This document shows positions 33,437 to 45,616 of a stretch of DNA of 64,000 bases, in pieces. How positions within the stretch are numbered: position 1 is the stretch's first letter; every line of letters begins with the position of its first letter. Source of the stretch: Rhodocollybia butyracea (lineage: Eukaryota > Basidiomycota > Agaricomycetes > Agaricales > Omphalotaceae); the NCBI GenBank assembly GCA_015501585.1, contig JADNRY010000121.1, forward strand, positions 121,422-185,421. The letters are read 5' to 3'. Position numbers and translations under genes: made by a program. The notes under the pieces were generated by a model. It was not told the DNA's origin. It did not search any database and worked only from the letters and a program-made list of their open reading frames with translations.

Positions 33437-35857
33437 ATGAGTGTTGTTGTAGCTCCGCACCTATTACCACGCTTTGGTGGTTTGGGTTTGACTGGTGGGT
33501 ATGCAGATTGTTACTCATCTTCTCATGTTTACATGTCAAAGCCGGCTCTTACGAGACAGGACCCATTTCTACAGGCGTCGCCGGTTCAGACTTGACTCCT
33601 TCAATGCCTCATGTTACTGGCACAAACAGCCCGCCAGCTTCCAAGGAATGGGTTTCAGGAAAACTTGATGATGAACTGACTGAAATCACCAATATGTTTG
33701 AGAGAGGTCATACGACTCCCGTGACTCACAAATTTCAGTCCGCTGTTGATAGTCGGATATACGTCACATCCAAGAACACAAAACAGCCTTCCCCCTTCCT
33801 ATCTCCGGAGCTTGTTTCACCACCCTTATCTTCTCAAACTTCTTTATCCAATGTGGTTCCTGCATCTTTGGGTGGAGGTCCTCTGAACTCTAGGACTGTG
33901 ACACATGATCTGATCTCACTTGACGGCGGGAATCATCATCTTCCTTTTTCAGTCGGAACGAATTTTACTATCACTGATGGGAGAACCGCCAAACGCCCAC
34001 GCGGACGCCCTCCAAAATCAGGACCACCTCCCGCCAAACGCCCACGCGGGCGCCCTCCAAAATTAGGCCCACCTCCCGCCAAGCGTCCTGTTGGCCGTCC
34101 CAGAAAACATCCTATTCGAGCTCCCATAGCAGCTATCAAGCGGGGTCCGAATGGAGTCTCTGTCGATGCGCATCTACTACTTGACGAAGGTTCCTCGATA
34201 TCCAGCACCTCGAAATCTACGTTTTCTGGAAATAACGAACCCTCGGGTTCGGATGTTTCCAGCCAGAACCTTCAAGTCGAGGCGCCGCTCTCAAAAGAAT
34301 TTGATCCGCCTCCTGCTAAACGCCCAGTTGGCCGACCCAGAAAACACCCCGCTACTGTTTTTAGCATAGCCGTCAAACAACCTGTAGGGAGGCCGAAGAA
34401 ATTTCCGATCAGCACGGACTTCCCGCTTGACGAAAGTTCTGCAGCATCCAGTGATTCGAGACCTTTTCTCTCTCGTTCGAATCTTTTTGATGCTGAAGAT
34501 CGCGAACTCTCGGATGGTTCGGATCCTACTAGCATGAGCCTCGTCGGGGCGCTCTCTTCAGCCTTCGCTAATAATGCCGCACAGATTCCGTTCTACGAAC
34601 TTCAGAGTGAGCAGCCCAATCTCATCAGCGCAATGAACGCCGCGTTCTCAGGCAATGTTGTACCCGAGAACTCTTATAGCGATGACGAATCAAGTGCTCA
34701 GTCATCCGATTCTGAGCCTAGTCCTCAGATCATGGACCTTCCTAGTAAACCTCCTCATAAACGTCGCCAGGCGTTTAGACCAGTTCCCCAGATTCCTTCG
34801 CCGAAGAAGCCACGCCTCTGTGCCGGACGCGGACCGTACGTTATTCCCACCGAGCAAACGTTGGAAGGGTACCTGGGCGTCGAAAAGTTCATTGTCCAAC
34901 TTCCACTGGGTGTCTCTATAGCTCCTGAAAATGCAAGTGAATACTTGGATTTTGATGATGAAGTATTACTCGACTACGACCCTTGTGTGGAAGTTGACCA
35001 GGAGTTACAAAAGCAACAGAAGTTGAAGGCACGACAGAGTATCTGGAAGAATAACGTGAGGTTCATTGCGCGCCAATTCGGTGCTTCTACACGTATCCAA
35101 TCAGTGCCTTTTCGGCAATACCATACTATTTCGCTTCCGTCTTCTACAACCTACCTTCAGCGCGTTCATATTAATTGCGGGGAAGATGCACTGTATGCAA
35201 TTATGGGGGAACAACCAGGATGGGAAGCGAACTTAAAACCTAGAAAGGTTTGCCTACTCAGTCCATTACAATCAAACGCTCATTTCTTTTTGAATATAGT
35301 ATCGACGTGAAGCTTTGATTGTAGATAAGGTATACTCCGAAGCCAAGTCTTCCGAGACTGAGGAGAAAGACATTCACACTACGGTTCCGCAAAAACGCTC
35401 GCACTCCTGTGATACAGCTCCACGCAAGAAATCCAGATCTTCTGAGTCTGTCTCTATCGATGATTCTGACGCCACAGATCAAAAAATCCACCTTCAAATC
35501 AATGCAGTTCTCTGTGAAAAACTGTTGCAGAAACTCATCAAAGGAAAAGTGCGAATAACTGGGCAGGTAATTGGGTATCAAATTCTTTATTGTGTGTTCG
35601 AGATCATAACCCTTTTCAATTCGCAGGAACTTGAATATATTACATCGTTCCTGAAAGAGCCGTCGCTCGAGCAGGTGATGCGGGCATATATCAACAGAGA
35701 AGTCGACGATTCTCATCAGGCTTGCGACTCGATTTGGGATGTGCTCAAGCAAATTGCACAATCCCCTCTTGGCACCTTGGGAATTCCGGAAGACATGGAA
35801 TGTGAAATGATGTTGCAGGCTAAGAAAATTGTCAAGGCTTTGAACCCCTATACATAA
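33437..35857 (+). CDS. AT-hook DNA-binding protein with five AT-hooks
   Basis: The secure part runs from 33604 to 35247, then 35330-35566 and 35627-35857: 703 residues with two introns. Five AT-hooks are visible (residue numbers from the Met at 33604): KRPRGRPPK at 130 and 145, KRPVGRPRK at 160 and 239, and KQPVGRPKK at 258. AT-hooks bind the minor groove of AT-rich DNA, so the protein is probably nuclear and chromatin-associated. Acidic serine-rich segments follow (YSDDESSAQSSDSEPSP), then basic nuclear-localisation-like clusters (PPHKRRQAF, PSPKKPRLC, PRKKSRSSES). The C-terminal 250 residues are a folded-looking region I do not recognise. A first exon from ATG 33437 (MSVVVAPHLLPRFGGLGLTG) can be joined through a GT near 33495 to the AG before GCGTCGCC, in frame. 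If that is wrong, the start is 33604. Confidence 0.75.
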
Positions 35858-37134
35858 TCCTTGAATCAATTCCGCTGGTTTTTCCAAGTAATACGGTACT
35901 TACCTGCACAACTAACACATTTATATGCGAAGCCATCATAGATTGCTGTGCTCAAAAATGCCAGAATGCAGGTTCGGAACATGGTTCAAATCACAAAGCT
36001 TACCTTTCGACGCTCTTGTACAAAAATGCGCTGAATGTTCAATGCTTAGCAGACTACAGTGAAATATCTTGAGCAGTGAGCACCAAAAGACTTCCTGGCC
36101 AAAAGACATACTATGTGGTCCCAAACAAACTCTTGGAGGGATGGCACCTCATCCAGACTGCTACATGGAAAACAGATATTAGTGCAGTGGGTGAGCATGA
36201 GAATGAGGAGTGGCAAAATTTGGGCAAGATGGATCAAAGAGGAGATTGAGGACCAGGATAAATTGGAAGTAGATAACTGATAAATATATACATATACATG
36301 TCAAGGTTTGCAGGAGTATTGTGGTGTACTCATCGGAGTACTTAAACGTAGAATCAGCAGTTTGGAAAAAAAAGTTAAAGATGATGTGTGGCATTGTGTG
36401 CAAGCATGAACTTGATGAAGCAATAATGAAGAAGCAAAGAGGTACTTGGCTTGATTTGTAATTATTTTTAGTAGTAAACGATAAATAGGTGGTGAAAAAG
36501 GCAAGCTTGAAGGCAAGAAAAAGGAAGAGGTGTAGTCGGTTTACTAGCTAGGGCATATTTTGTTAACGGTCGCTGGATTGCGAGACGAGAGGAAGTGAAG
36601 TGGCAAGAAGCCTTGCTGCTGCCTTACGGTAATAGAGGTAGGTGACTTGAGTACCAGTAGTGCTGGAAAGATGATACTGAGGGTATTTTCCTGTATCATT
36701 GGAGAAGCGGACATGGGATCTTAATTATCTTTTGGGGCAGTAGTACCAGTGACAGTCGAAGGATGTTTAAAAGGACAGTTACGATTTCGGTACGATCTGC
36801 TTCCATTTAAGAATTTTATATAACGACTTCACAAAAAAAAACAGAGAAACGTACTATTAGAGCGTATTTGCAACCGCTAAAACGTCATCTTCTGCGATCG
36901 CTGTGTAACGTAGCGAGGTAACCGAGCCGGCTACAAATTAAACATCTAATACATCGGGCCAGCGGTGGATGTTGACACAATTTGCTCAGGCCGAGGCGGT
37001 GGGAAATGCTCAGCAACGATATCCGAAATTGTTGGCCCAAACTAGGTGAGCAGGAACCAACTGCGTCTTAGTGTGAAGAATGACAATGTTGGCCAGTTTA
37101 GATGACCCCACAGTGAACGGTATAGTCCAGGATA
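35858..37134. other. intergenic, no gene seen
   Basis: AT-rich, with short ORFs lacking domains. Nothing recognisable. Confidence 0.45.
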
Positions 37135-37269
37135 GTGTCTCGTGCTTGTCAAAGAAACCTTACTCAACGAGAAGAAACCGCTATCACCGTGAGTGATAAT
37201 GCACGCGGCTTAGCACAACCGAACCGAAGCGCTGCCAGAGTATTGAATTCACAGCTTGAACGCTCTTTT

Positions 37270-38256
37270 CCCCATGTCCGCGCAAATGCCCTCAGAAATA
37301 CTGGACACTATTGTCACATATTCTGCAAGCATGTTCACCTGTCTCGTCGATGTTTCTTGCTAGTGCACGCGGCCATCTCTTCAAAGAGGTGAATCTCGCT
37401 TGACCCGTAAAGAGATCAACAGGGATTCAAGTAGCCTCCGGTTCATTATCACAGAGGCTGCGAAAGGGCCCCTACAACATATACTCCGAGTCACGAAACC
37501 TGTGCCGCCAGCCCCCGCTCGACTGTCTACTCAGCATCACATCTGACACCTTATATTTCCAAGTTATGTATCGATATTCGGACACTCGGCATGGTGGAGC
37601 CAGTTAAGCCTACGCTCATCCTCGCTTCTATTCGATTCCTAGAGATCATTGAGATCAACTTCCTTCAGCCTCGGTGAGACAAGATGTCTCTAGTTGCAGT
37701 GACATGAAGCGCTTGCTGATATTTTCCATGCGCCCACCAAGAACTTTGACCAGGCTAGGATCAATGGCACAGAGGCAAATGCGGTCGCAAACGACAATGT
37801 ACTCATTACGCCCTTTGTTCTTCACTGGAGGAATACCTTCCATATTTGGAAGTCTAACGACTGAGCTTGCAATGTATCTATCCCCTTTGGCGCGCTTTGA
37901 CATTGCGAACCTTCGGTCTTTGACTCTAACTCGAAGGGATGCAAGTGCCATAGTGGGTGGCGCGATTACTGGTGATTGCGCAAGCTCCTTTAAAGATTTT
38001 ACTCTTCTATCTTTGAGAGTTATGATTCATAAGCTTGTCCATGGTATTCCTAGGAGCTGTATTGAGCGCATTGGATCTATTCAAGTGCTCCCGATTCCGT
38101 ACCCTGACGTTAAGCAGCGCTTCTAGCGAGGATCGTTGTCTTCCATCCTGGTGGACAATCACCCTCGTGACTTCGGGATTATCCCAGTTCAAGGGTTCGC
38201 GCGCACATTCAACCCTCAGAAGACAGATGGTTAGAGCTCTATGGAAGAGGTTTTGA
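37270..38256 (+). pseudogene. F-box protein pseudogene
   Basis: Around 37275-37395 the plus strand reads MSAQMPSEILDTIVTYS, then in another frame FLASARGHLFKEVNLA: the two halves of a basidiomycete F-box (LPxEILDxIV ... ARxHLFxxVNL) separated by a frameshift. Further on, 37800-38030 reads FGSLTTELAMYLSPLARFDI, ANLRSLTLTRRDASAIVGGA and SSFKDFTLLSL, and 38050-38170 reads DLFKCSRFRTLTLSSASSED, the leucine-rich C-terminal pattern of the same family, again in shifted frames with stops between. No single spliced model rescues all parts. A dead member of the expanded F-box family. Confidence 0.65.
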
Positions 38257-39095
38257 CACAAAAACCCGTGGATCTTGCCATAATCTGCCTCCCTTCCAAG
38301 GATCCGTGACTCTCATTAGTCTCGACCTTTCAGTTGGATTTTTGCCACTTTGCCCCGCCATTGAGTGGTGCTTCTGCAAATATTCTGGTTTTAGTGCCAC
38401 TTACCGTAGAATAGATATCTAGTCCAGGTAGGTATATCGGAATGATTTCGGTTACTTCGTTTTGCAAATCAATTATATAGTCAGACAGCCAGAATGTCAC
38501 TGAAGCTCTTCGTCTTGGCAGACTAAACTTAAGACCTCTTAAGACTCGCTTCTCACTGATTCTGCTTGAAGCTTGAAGATCGGTGATCTGAAATTTGAAA
38601 ATCTAGCATTCAATCTATCCCAGATACTTATTCTTAATCCATAAGACAGAATTCGAAGGAGACCGTGACACTGGTACAACGGAGAAGCTGCCTTAATTAC
38701 TTATGTTTTCGTACTCCCAAGTAGGTCTCATGAGCCTGAGCCTGAGAGCATTGTTATATGACTTCTGCTGAGACAAGTAGAACGGTCGACACTGTGGAAT
38801 CGCAACGACGTGGGGATCAATTGAATTATTCAGTCTACTTACTCAATATACAAGTGGCGAAACCGAGCAACAACTACGTAAATTAGTACTTAGCCCAGCA
38901 GTTCACATATGTAGAAGCGGAGGCTTAACTCAAGCTAATCGGATATGAAATCGGATGAGTCTGTACAATGACATCGCTTGGACATAGGCCCGAGAGCTTG
39001 AAGGCAACCAACGTTATTACTTTTCCGCACCGTCACAGCATATAATGATCTGTATATATACCGTCGTGTTGCAGCGTTCCATAACACGTCCTTCC
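38257..39095. promoter_or_regulatory. upstream region of the reductase gene
   Basis: No ORF recognised in 840 bp. A TATATATA at 39053-39060 lies about 36 bp before the ATG at 39096, the expected TATA position. Confidence 0.4.
39053..39060 (+). promoter_or_regulatory. TATA box of the reductase gene
   Basis: TATATATA ends 35 bp before the start codon at 39096. Confidence 0.45.
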
Positions 39096-42000
39096 ATGGA
39101 GATTCCGTCTTTGAACCAGTCAACCACTATTCCTCAGCTTTTACGGTTCCATCATGAGCGAAAATCAGACCAACCACTATACATCTTTGCAGAAGAAGGC
39201 GAACACCAAGTGACGACAGTCCAATATCTGGAGTTTGTTCGTGCCTCTCATCGTGCTGCGCATCTCATACGACCAAATCGTTCTGGCTCTAATCGCCAAG
39301 TAGTAGCCATTATGGCGTTGGTAGATACCATCGTCTACACAGCAGTTGTAGCGGGAATGATCGAAGCTGGCCTAATTGTAAGTGTTTTCATTACTGTCTA
39401 CGAAGAATATTGAATTTAACGATACGCCAGCCCCTGCTAATCTCACATCGCAACACCCCTACTGCAGTGGTAAACCTGATGAAAAAAAAGCGGCGCCACC
39501 CGATTACTTACCACTAGTCACACTTTGCATGATCTCCTGCAGAGTGTAGAAGCTGAGCTTACGTCAAGTCGTGATCACTTATATAATGTCGCCTTTGAGG
39601 AGGTGCCAGCCCTACATGAGCTATTCCCCAAGCTTGGAAAAGAAACTCGGGAAGATCCTTTTAACCCCTATCCAGCACCCTTAAGCTATCCTAACCCAGA
39701 TGATTGTGCTATCTATCTGCACTCATCCGGTAGTACTGGCCTCCCCAAAGCAATCCCGCTTACTCACTCTATTATTTCGAAGTGCTGGGGCGCAAGCGGT
39801 GAGAATATGTTACACCTGTTTTTCATTTGGAAAGCCTGACAATGATTCTAGCTACTTCAACTTTACTTCACGCGCACGGCTTTCGAGTTGGTGCGATGTC
39901 ACTTCCTACCTTCCACTCAATAGGCCTTTTGTTCCAGCTTTTTATTCCTCTGTATACCGGAATAACAATTGGCATATACCCACCAGTTGTTCGAACACCG
40001 CAGGACACGCCGTTTATGATCACCCCCTACACTGCCATCGACCATTTGCAGAAAACAGCATGCGATGCTTGTATGACGATTCCCGCAATGATCAAAATCT
40101 GGGCTCAATCATCATCTCACATAAATGTCTTACGCTCACTGAAAGTCTTGGTCAGTATTTCGCTTATTCAACTTCAGTCTAACTGATAGTTCATTAGATA
40201 TTTGGAGGCGGAGCCTTGCCCCCTGCCTTGGGAGATGAGCTGGTCTCGAATGGTGTTCATCTGCGCGCTGTCTATGGCACAACTGAAATCGGTATCCCCG
40301 TCGCCTGGACCTTAGAAGACAACGTCGATGATTGGAACTGGCATCGATTCGGGGACAATGTTAATATTAGGTGGCTCGCTCAAAAAGAGCCTGAGGGTAG
40401 TTTCGAGCTCCAGATCATCGTGAGTATCAGAAAAATCAGTAATCTGTCAAATTCTAAGCTCACTGTCTACTAGGACTCGGATACATATCCTCCTGCTATG
40501 AAAAATCTTTTCGATATCGATGGATATGCAACTTCCGACCTTTGGCGGCCCCATCCTACCAAAAAGGGTTTATGGTCAATGTGGGTCAAATAATTATAAG
40601 ACGTTGAAACGGCTAAGCTCACTGATACAGTTCGGGCAGGGTGGACGATGTCATTATCCACTCCTCGGGTGAGAAGACAGTCCCAGGTTTATTTGAGGAG
40701 ATAGTTGGTGAAAGCCCTTTGTGAGCAATATTTATCATCGCGATCTTCCCCCTTAACTTTTTTTTAGAATCATGAACTGTATCATGTTCGGACAAGAGCG
40801 TGACCAGCCCGGAGCCCTCGTTGAGCCTTCCCCAGGGAATGTGATTGATATCAACGATTTGGCTCAAGTCTCCGAATTCCGTAACAGAATCTGGTAAGTA
40901 TAGTATACCCTCTTGCGCCAGCCACTTTCAAGTTTCTGACTCCTGCCGAGTTAGGCCCATGATCGTCAAAGCAAATGAGATAGTCCCTGCATTTAGCAGA
41001 GTATTCAAAGAGATGGTTCTCGTCACTTCATCCACAAAACCACTTCCACGATCCGGAAAAGGAACAGTCTTGCGAAAGGTAGCCTATAAGGAATATGCCA
41101 AGGAAATTGACCAAATGTGTGTCGTGTGTCGAATTTTATCTTGACCTACAACTCCCCAGACTCATAACGACGCTAGATATGAGATAGTCGAATTCAATGT
41201 CACCAGCTCAACGGTAGAGCCTCCTTTGATCTGGAATGCTACGATGGTGCAACGTTGGCTGGCAGAGCAAGTCAAGGAACTTTGTCATCTCACGGTGGAC
41301 CCATTCAGCAACTTGTTCGATAATGGCTTCGATAGGTAAGCCATAAGTTCGAAATTTCAGGAAGATTCAGACTTTTTACTAGCTTGTGTGCAACTATTCT
41401 CCGAGTCCGGATTATCCATGCACTGCGGATTGGGTCCAATGAATCTGTCTTTAAAGCTGACCTCGGGGCCATCTCACAGAATATCGTATATACCAATCCC
41501 ACAGTCGCAAGTCTTTCAAAGTATATTATGGAGCTTACTCGCGGCGCAAATCGAACATCGTTACATATTAGTCACGAGGAAGCGATACAGGACATGATAT
41601 CTGTCCACTCTCAAGGAATGGACCCACCGTTTACAGCCTCTTCTACCGCCAGTACTTCGTCGGAAACTGTTGTACTCCTGACAGGATCCACTGGAAATCT
41701 GGGCGCTGAGATCCTTGCAGAGCTACTTGAAAACGAAGCCATCGCTCAGGTATATGCCTTCAACCGCCCATCCTCCACAAAATCAGTACAGCAGCGTCAC
41801 CAAGAACGGTTCAAGGATAGAGCACTCAATTTGAACCTTTTGTCGTCTGATAAACTGGTAATGTTGGAAGGAGAAACTTTCCACCAACAGCTTGGTTTAC
41901 CGGATCGTGTTTATAGCGAGGTAAATATCTATATTCATTCAACATTTCCGTATCATTATAGCCTAACGTTTTCGCGTGATCGTAATCTAGCTCCAGAATT

Positions 42001-43104
42001 GTGTGACCATGATTATTCACACCGCCTGGATGGTGGACTTCAACCTTCCCCTGTTGTCGTTCGAGCCCTTGGTTCATGGAACACGCAACCTGATTGATCT
42101 GGCTCGCTCATCTTGTCACGCCTCATCAGTGCGCTTTCTATTCACATCCTCTATCGGGGCCGCACAGTCATGGAGATCGGACCTCAAGGGTCCTTACCCA
42201 GAGACTCTTGTCTTAGACCCACAATACGCGGTTGGAGGTGGATATGGGGAGAGCAAGTACGTTACGGAGAGGGTTCGTTTCTTGCTTTACCAAGTCCTAT
42301 AACTCTTAATCTATTGGCTATCATTACGCAGATCCTGGCCAAGAGTGGTCTCCATGTTTCATCTTTCCGAGTTGGGTAAGCCACTTCTAATCTCCGTCGA
42401 CAGGATGTTTGTCTCACAGTACCTTTCTAGGCAGATTGCAGGTGGGAGTCCAAATGGGGCCTGGGCAATGAGGGATTGGATACCAATGATTATCAAGTCC
42501 AGTTTGTCGCTGGGGATGCTTCCTGATCACAGCGGAGTAAGTGCTTCAACCCGTTCTGTCCTGGGTTGCGTACTTGCTAAAACTTTTCCAAAAGTCTGTC
42601 TCATGGGCTCCTATAAATGCAATCGCTAAAGCTATCCTGGATGTAGGCTTTGCTGAGGAGGACCCTCCCCTGGCCATAAACCTTGTACATCCTCATCCAG
42701 TTCCGTGGTCAAGTTTGATGGGATCCATCAGGAACGCATTGATCATAGCAAAGCAACTCCCTTCCGACGCTTTGAAAATGGTTCCATTTCCCGAGTGGCT
42801 CCAAGATCTGGAGCAAGCCTCTGCTAATGCGACGTTTCAAACATTGGTGGAAATGGTGCGTTCTTCCTGCTATCGATTATTATCCTCGCTCAAATCCTAT
42901 GCATCCTAGCCTGCAGCTAAAATTACTGAGTTTCTACGCACCGTGTCTGAGTCCAATGACTTGGAAGGAGAGGTTGGTGGTGCTACACTTGCCACGGACC
43001 ATATCCAACGCATCAGCCAGCAAATGAGAGAGCTGGGCCTCTTGGGCCTCCTGAAGCAAACCTTTGGGTGCAATATTGGATACAGAGTGGAATTTGACAT
43101 TTAG
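39096..43104 (+). pseudogene. adenylation-carrier-reductase enzyme (carboxylic acid reductase-like), one frameshift
   Basis: About 12 exons starting at MEIPSLNQSTTIPQLLRFHH. Adenylation motifs: YLHSSGSTGLPKAIPLTH (A3), AVYGTTEIGIP (A5), GRVDDVIIHSSGEKT (A7/8) and PRSGKGTVLRKVAY with the A10 lysine. The carrier motif NLFDNGFDSLCATILR is complete once the intron at 41336-41382 is removed; its phosphopantetheine serine codon is split AG|C. The thioester reductase has the NAD(P) motif LLTGSTGNLGAEILAELL and catalytic Y...K in GGGYGESKYVTER, and ends TFGCNIGYRVEFDI. Such A-T-R proteins activate a carboxylic acid with ATP and reduce it to an aldehyde; they include fungal aryl acid and aminoadipate reductases. 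There is no condensation domain. In exon 2 a run of eight A at 39482-39489 shifts the frame (seven would restore KKSGATRLLTTSHTL), so the gene is broken or misread here. It may have belonged with the PKS and methyltransferase upstream. Confidence 0.85.
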
Positions 43105-43396
43105 GAACACTACGATTTGCTTATTTCTTGACGCCAATACTATACCTGTTTAAATTACTCGTTCGGTCAATCGTTTCGCATCCTCTCCGGGTACAAAAAA
43201 GATACGTAACCTCAAGGTAAACACGAGTGTAAACCACTCGATACAAGAGTAGTCTAAGATCCAAATCAGGATACGCAAGATCAAGCAGTCCGGTCGCGAC
43301 GTGGACCGTTTACAGCACGGAACTCTAGTCTCTACATGGGCTCCCAACGTTGAAACGGTTTTAAGTTCTGTTCATTTTATGGATGCGTCAGAAGCC
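43105..43396. other. 3' intergenic region of two converging genes
   Basis: Short spacer between the stops of the reductase and of the first membrane-protein copy. Part of it (43290-43380) is shared with 47740-47830 and marks the left part of the duplication unit. Confidence 0.5.
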
Positions 43397-44469
43397 CTAG
43401 TACGTATACGCTGGTGGCTGCTCCAAGACTTCTGTTGCATCTCTACCTACACTGGCTTCACTATCGATGTTACGAACACTGTGCACAGAAGCTGCGGATC
43501 TTTTTCCTGTACGCCGCTGCATGATGATCGGTTGAGAGGTTTCCCCGACGGGGCCTTGTTGGTGCCCAGAGTTTGGCACATCCGTCTTACCATCGTGTTC
43601 GTCGTAAAAAGGGTGTGGAGCCCAAAGTGAGATGTTTTTTCGCTTGCTATAGCTTCGCCAGAGGATGATCCCGATCAATAAAAGGACTAATCCAGCGATC
43701 CCGCCGACGATACCACCAGCCACAACAGCTACGTGAGGCGAAGTTCTTGTCGCCTTCGATGTGCTACCAGGTGCGGAGGTTTCTGCAGCATCAGAGGTAC
43801 TAGTACATGCAACGGTAAATTGTCACTTTTTCAACTGGGTAAACAAACAAACACCTACGTGTATAAGGCATAATCAAAGATGATAAAGCTGTTCTGATCA
43901 CCAGTCGTTTCAATCAGCATTTCGTGGTTTCCTGGGTTCAGATCGATTTTGTTGAACGCGGAGACGTTGAATTGCGGGTTCGAAGAGTTGTCTGTGAGAT
44001 GAGAGAAGTGACCGACGATTTCTCCATCAAGTCTGAAGTCGCAGAAGACGTTGGAGACTAGGCTTGAGTTGAGTGGTGCGTTCGTCACGATCAAGTAGAC
44101 ATAGATCGCGATGCCTGGAAATATCGTCAGTCGCTTGCAGATGAGGATACCTTAATACCTACCACTGAAAGAAAATCCAACGCTGATGTTGTGGACATTG
44201 GGAAAGTACGTGGTTTGCGTCCAAGTGTGGTCAAAAGCAAAGTTTGTAGAAGGAGTGATAGCGCAACTCCCTGCAGTAGTGTTGCATTGCTCGTTGTTAA
44301 CCCAATATGGCCCGCCGAGACTGTTGGAAGAAGGCGTATACTGGACCATAAGACCTGTAGAAGAGTCTCCGTAGGTGTCATCGATCGTTCTGTTGACTAG
44401 TTGACTTGCGAGTGAGAGCTGGTCACCTACACAAGCGATGAATAAAAGAAAGTTATGAGGCCGAATCAT
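43397..44469 (-). CDS. single-pass membrane protein with C-terminal PPxY, copy A
   Basis: Three exons (44469-44163, 44114-43859, 43799-43397) join to 966 nt, 321 residues. The start MIRPHNFLLFIACVG is a short signal-like hydrophobic segment; the frame is also open further upstream to an ATG at 44595. The lumenal or extracellular part has many N-glycosylation sequons (VNRTIDDTYGD, EQCNTTAGSC, FNVSAFNK) and cysteines. A transmembrane helix, VAGGIVGGIAGLVLLLIGII, is followed by basic WRSYSKRK and a cytosolic tail ending EQPPAYTY. The architecture suits a basidiomycete surface sensor- or adhesin-like protein; no enzyme motif is visible. The PPxY could recruit a WW-domain protein such as the Rsp5 ubiquitin ligase (inference). 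It is 4.5 kb from a tandem copy with the same exon structure. Confidence 0.78.
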
Positions 44470-45587
44470 AAGAAAGATAGTATGAGACACAGGACGAAAG
44501 GTCCGAAGGAATAGACCTCGTATACTTATAGGCTTAGCCAGTCCCGAAACTACAGTTCGAACGTTCAAACTCCGAGCGACCGTGGTTACGTTCATCGATC
44601 ATCACCGGCACCTGTACTATCAGTTCAGCGTTCAAACGTTCAGATCTTCGAGGACCGAGTAACTCACTTCCTTCCTTCCAGTTGCGCTCTTGTTTTTTTT
44701 CCTAGTTGAAGCCACTTTTGGATTTCTGTTCTCCTACGAATTATAGTGCTCTGCTCCCTAGGTTGCCAGTGTTTGAGATCGATTTGGTACGAAGTATTGA
44801 ACGGAGATGGCGGACTTCCGTAGACTTCTTGCCAAAAAGTACGGAGCCGGGCCGCACTTGTCCGCTTGTTTTCAGATTGTGTTCAAAGGCTTTGCTATTG
44901 CAACTTCTGCTTCTCCAAACGTAACAAGCTGCGTTCGGGTATCATATAAACTCGCTACTTTATAACCTCGGATTCTTTTCCCTGTCTTTGAGTGCTGGCT
45001 GAAGCCACTTTTTCTGCTACAAGTTGTGGTTTATAGTGCTCGATCCCCTACTCGGTCCAGGTGAGATCGGTTCTGTGCCAGGTACAGAGCGAGGATGGCG
45101 GACTTCTTCCCAAGAAATACATCTGCCACTCTCGGGTGTGAAAAGAGCCGGGTCTCACTTGTCCTCTTGCGGTGCTGATTCCAGGGGTTATTCCACACGA
45201 ACCATCATCATCTAGTCGGGCGCTTAAATTTTCTACGGCACACTGAACGAGATTGCGCTAAAGACAGCTCTCTAATAAGTGTATAAATGCCTAGAATACC
45301 CACAAGCACACCCTAAATACATGACTAGCCCAAATGATTAAAGATTAAAAATGACAAAAGTCATCCAAACTCGTCGAGACGATCCAGCCCATTCCAAGGC
45401 TCAGAATCTCTTCAAACTTAACACAGATGTGAATAACATATGTATTGATACCCTGCTCAGTTTTAGAAGCAGTAAACAATGTTGTTCATCCTCGAGCCCA
45501 CTGTTCTGAATCTCTGTGGCGATCTGTGGCGATTCGCTCGATGCCACACATGTCACACCATCACCTTTACACTCCCACGCTCTTCAT

Positions 45588-45616
45588 GGAAGGAAGGAAG
45601 GAAGGAAGGAAGGAAG
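45588..45616 (+). repeat. (GGAA)n microsatellite
   Basis: Seven consecutive GGAA units at the left side of the insertion in unit A. Confidence 0.9.

Noticed and set aside
33936..34208. Minus-strand ORF rich in GRPRGRLAGGG
   Set aside because: Reverse translation of the AT-hook repeats on the plus strand.
35258..35887. 209-codon minus-strand ORF
   Set aside because: Antisense of exons 2-3 of the AT-hook gene and both introns; the plus-strand exons join in frame and extend a clear protein.
39700..40182. 160-codon plus ORF overlapping the reductase
   Set aside because: Wrong frame; the reductase frame carries the adenylation motifs and its introns explain the breaks.
41200..41240. Possible tRNA-like GGTAGAGC segment
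   Set aside because: It lies in coding sequence of the reductase and has no matching arms; no convincing tRNA or rRNA was found in the window.
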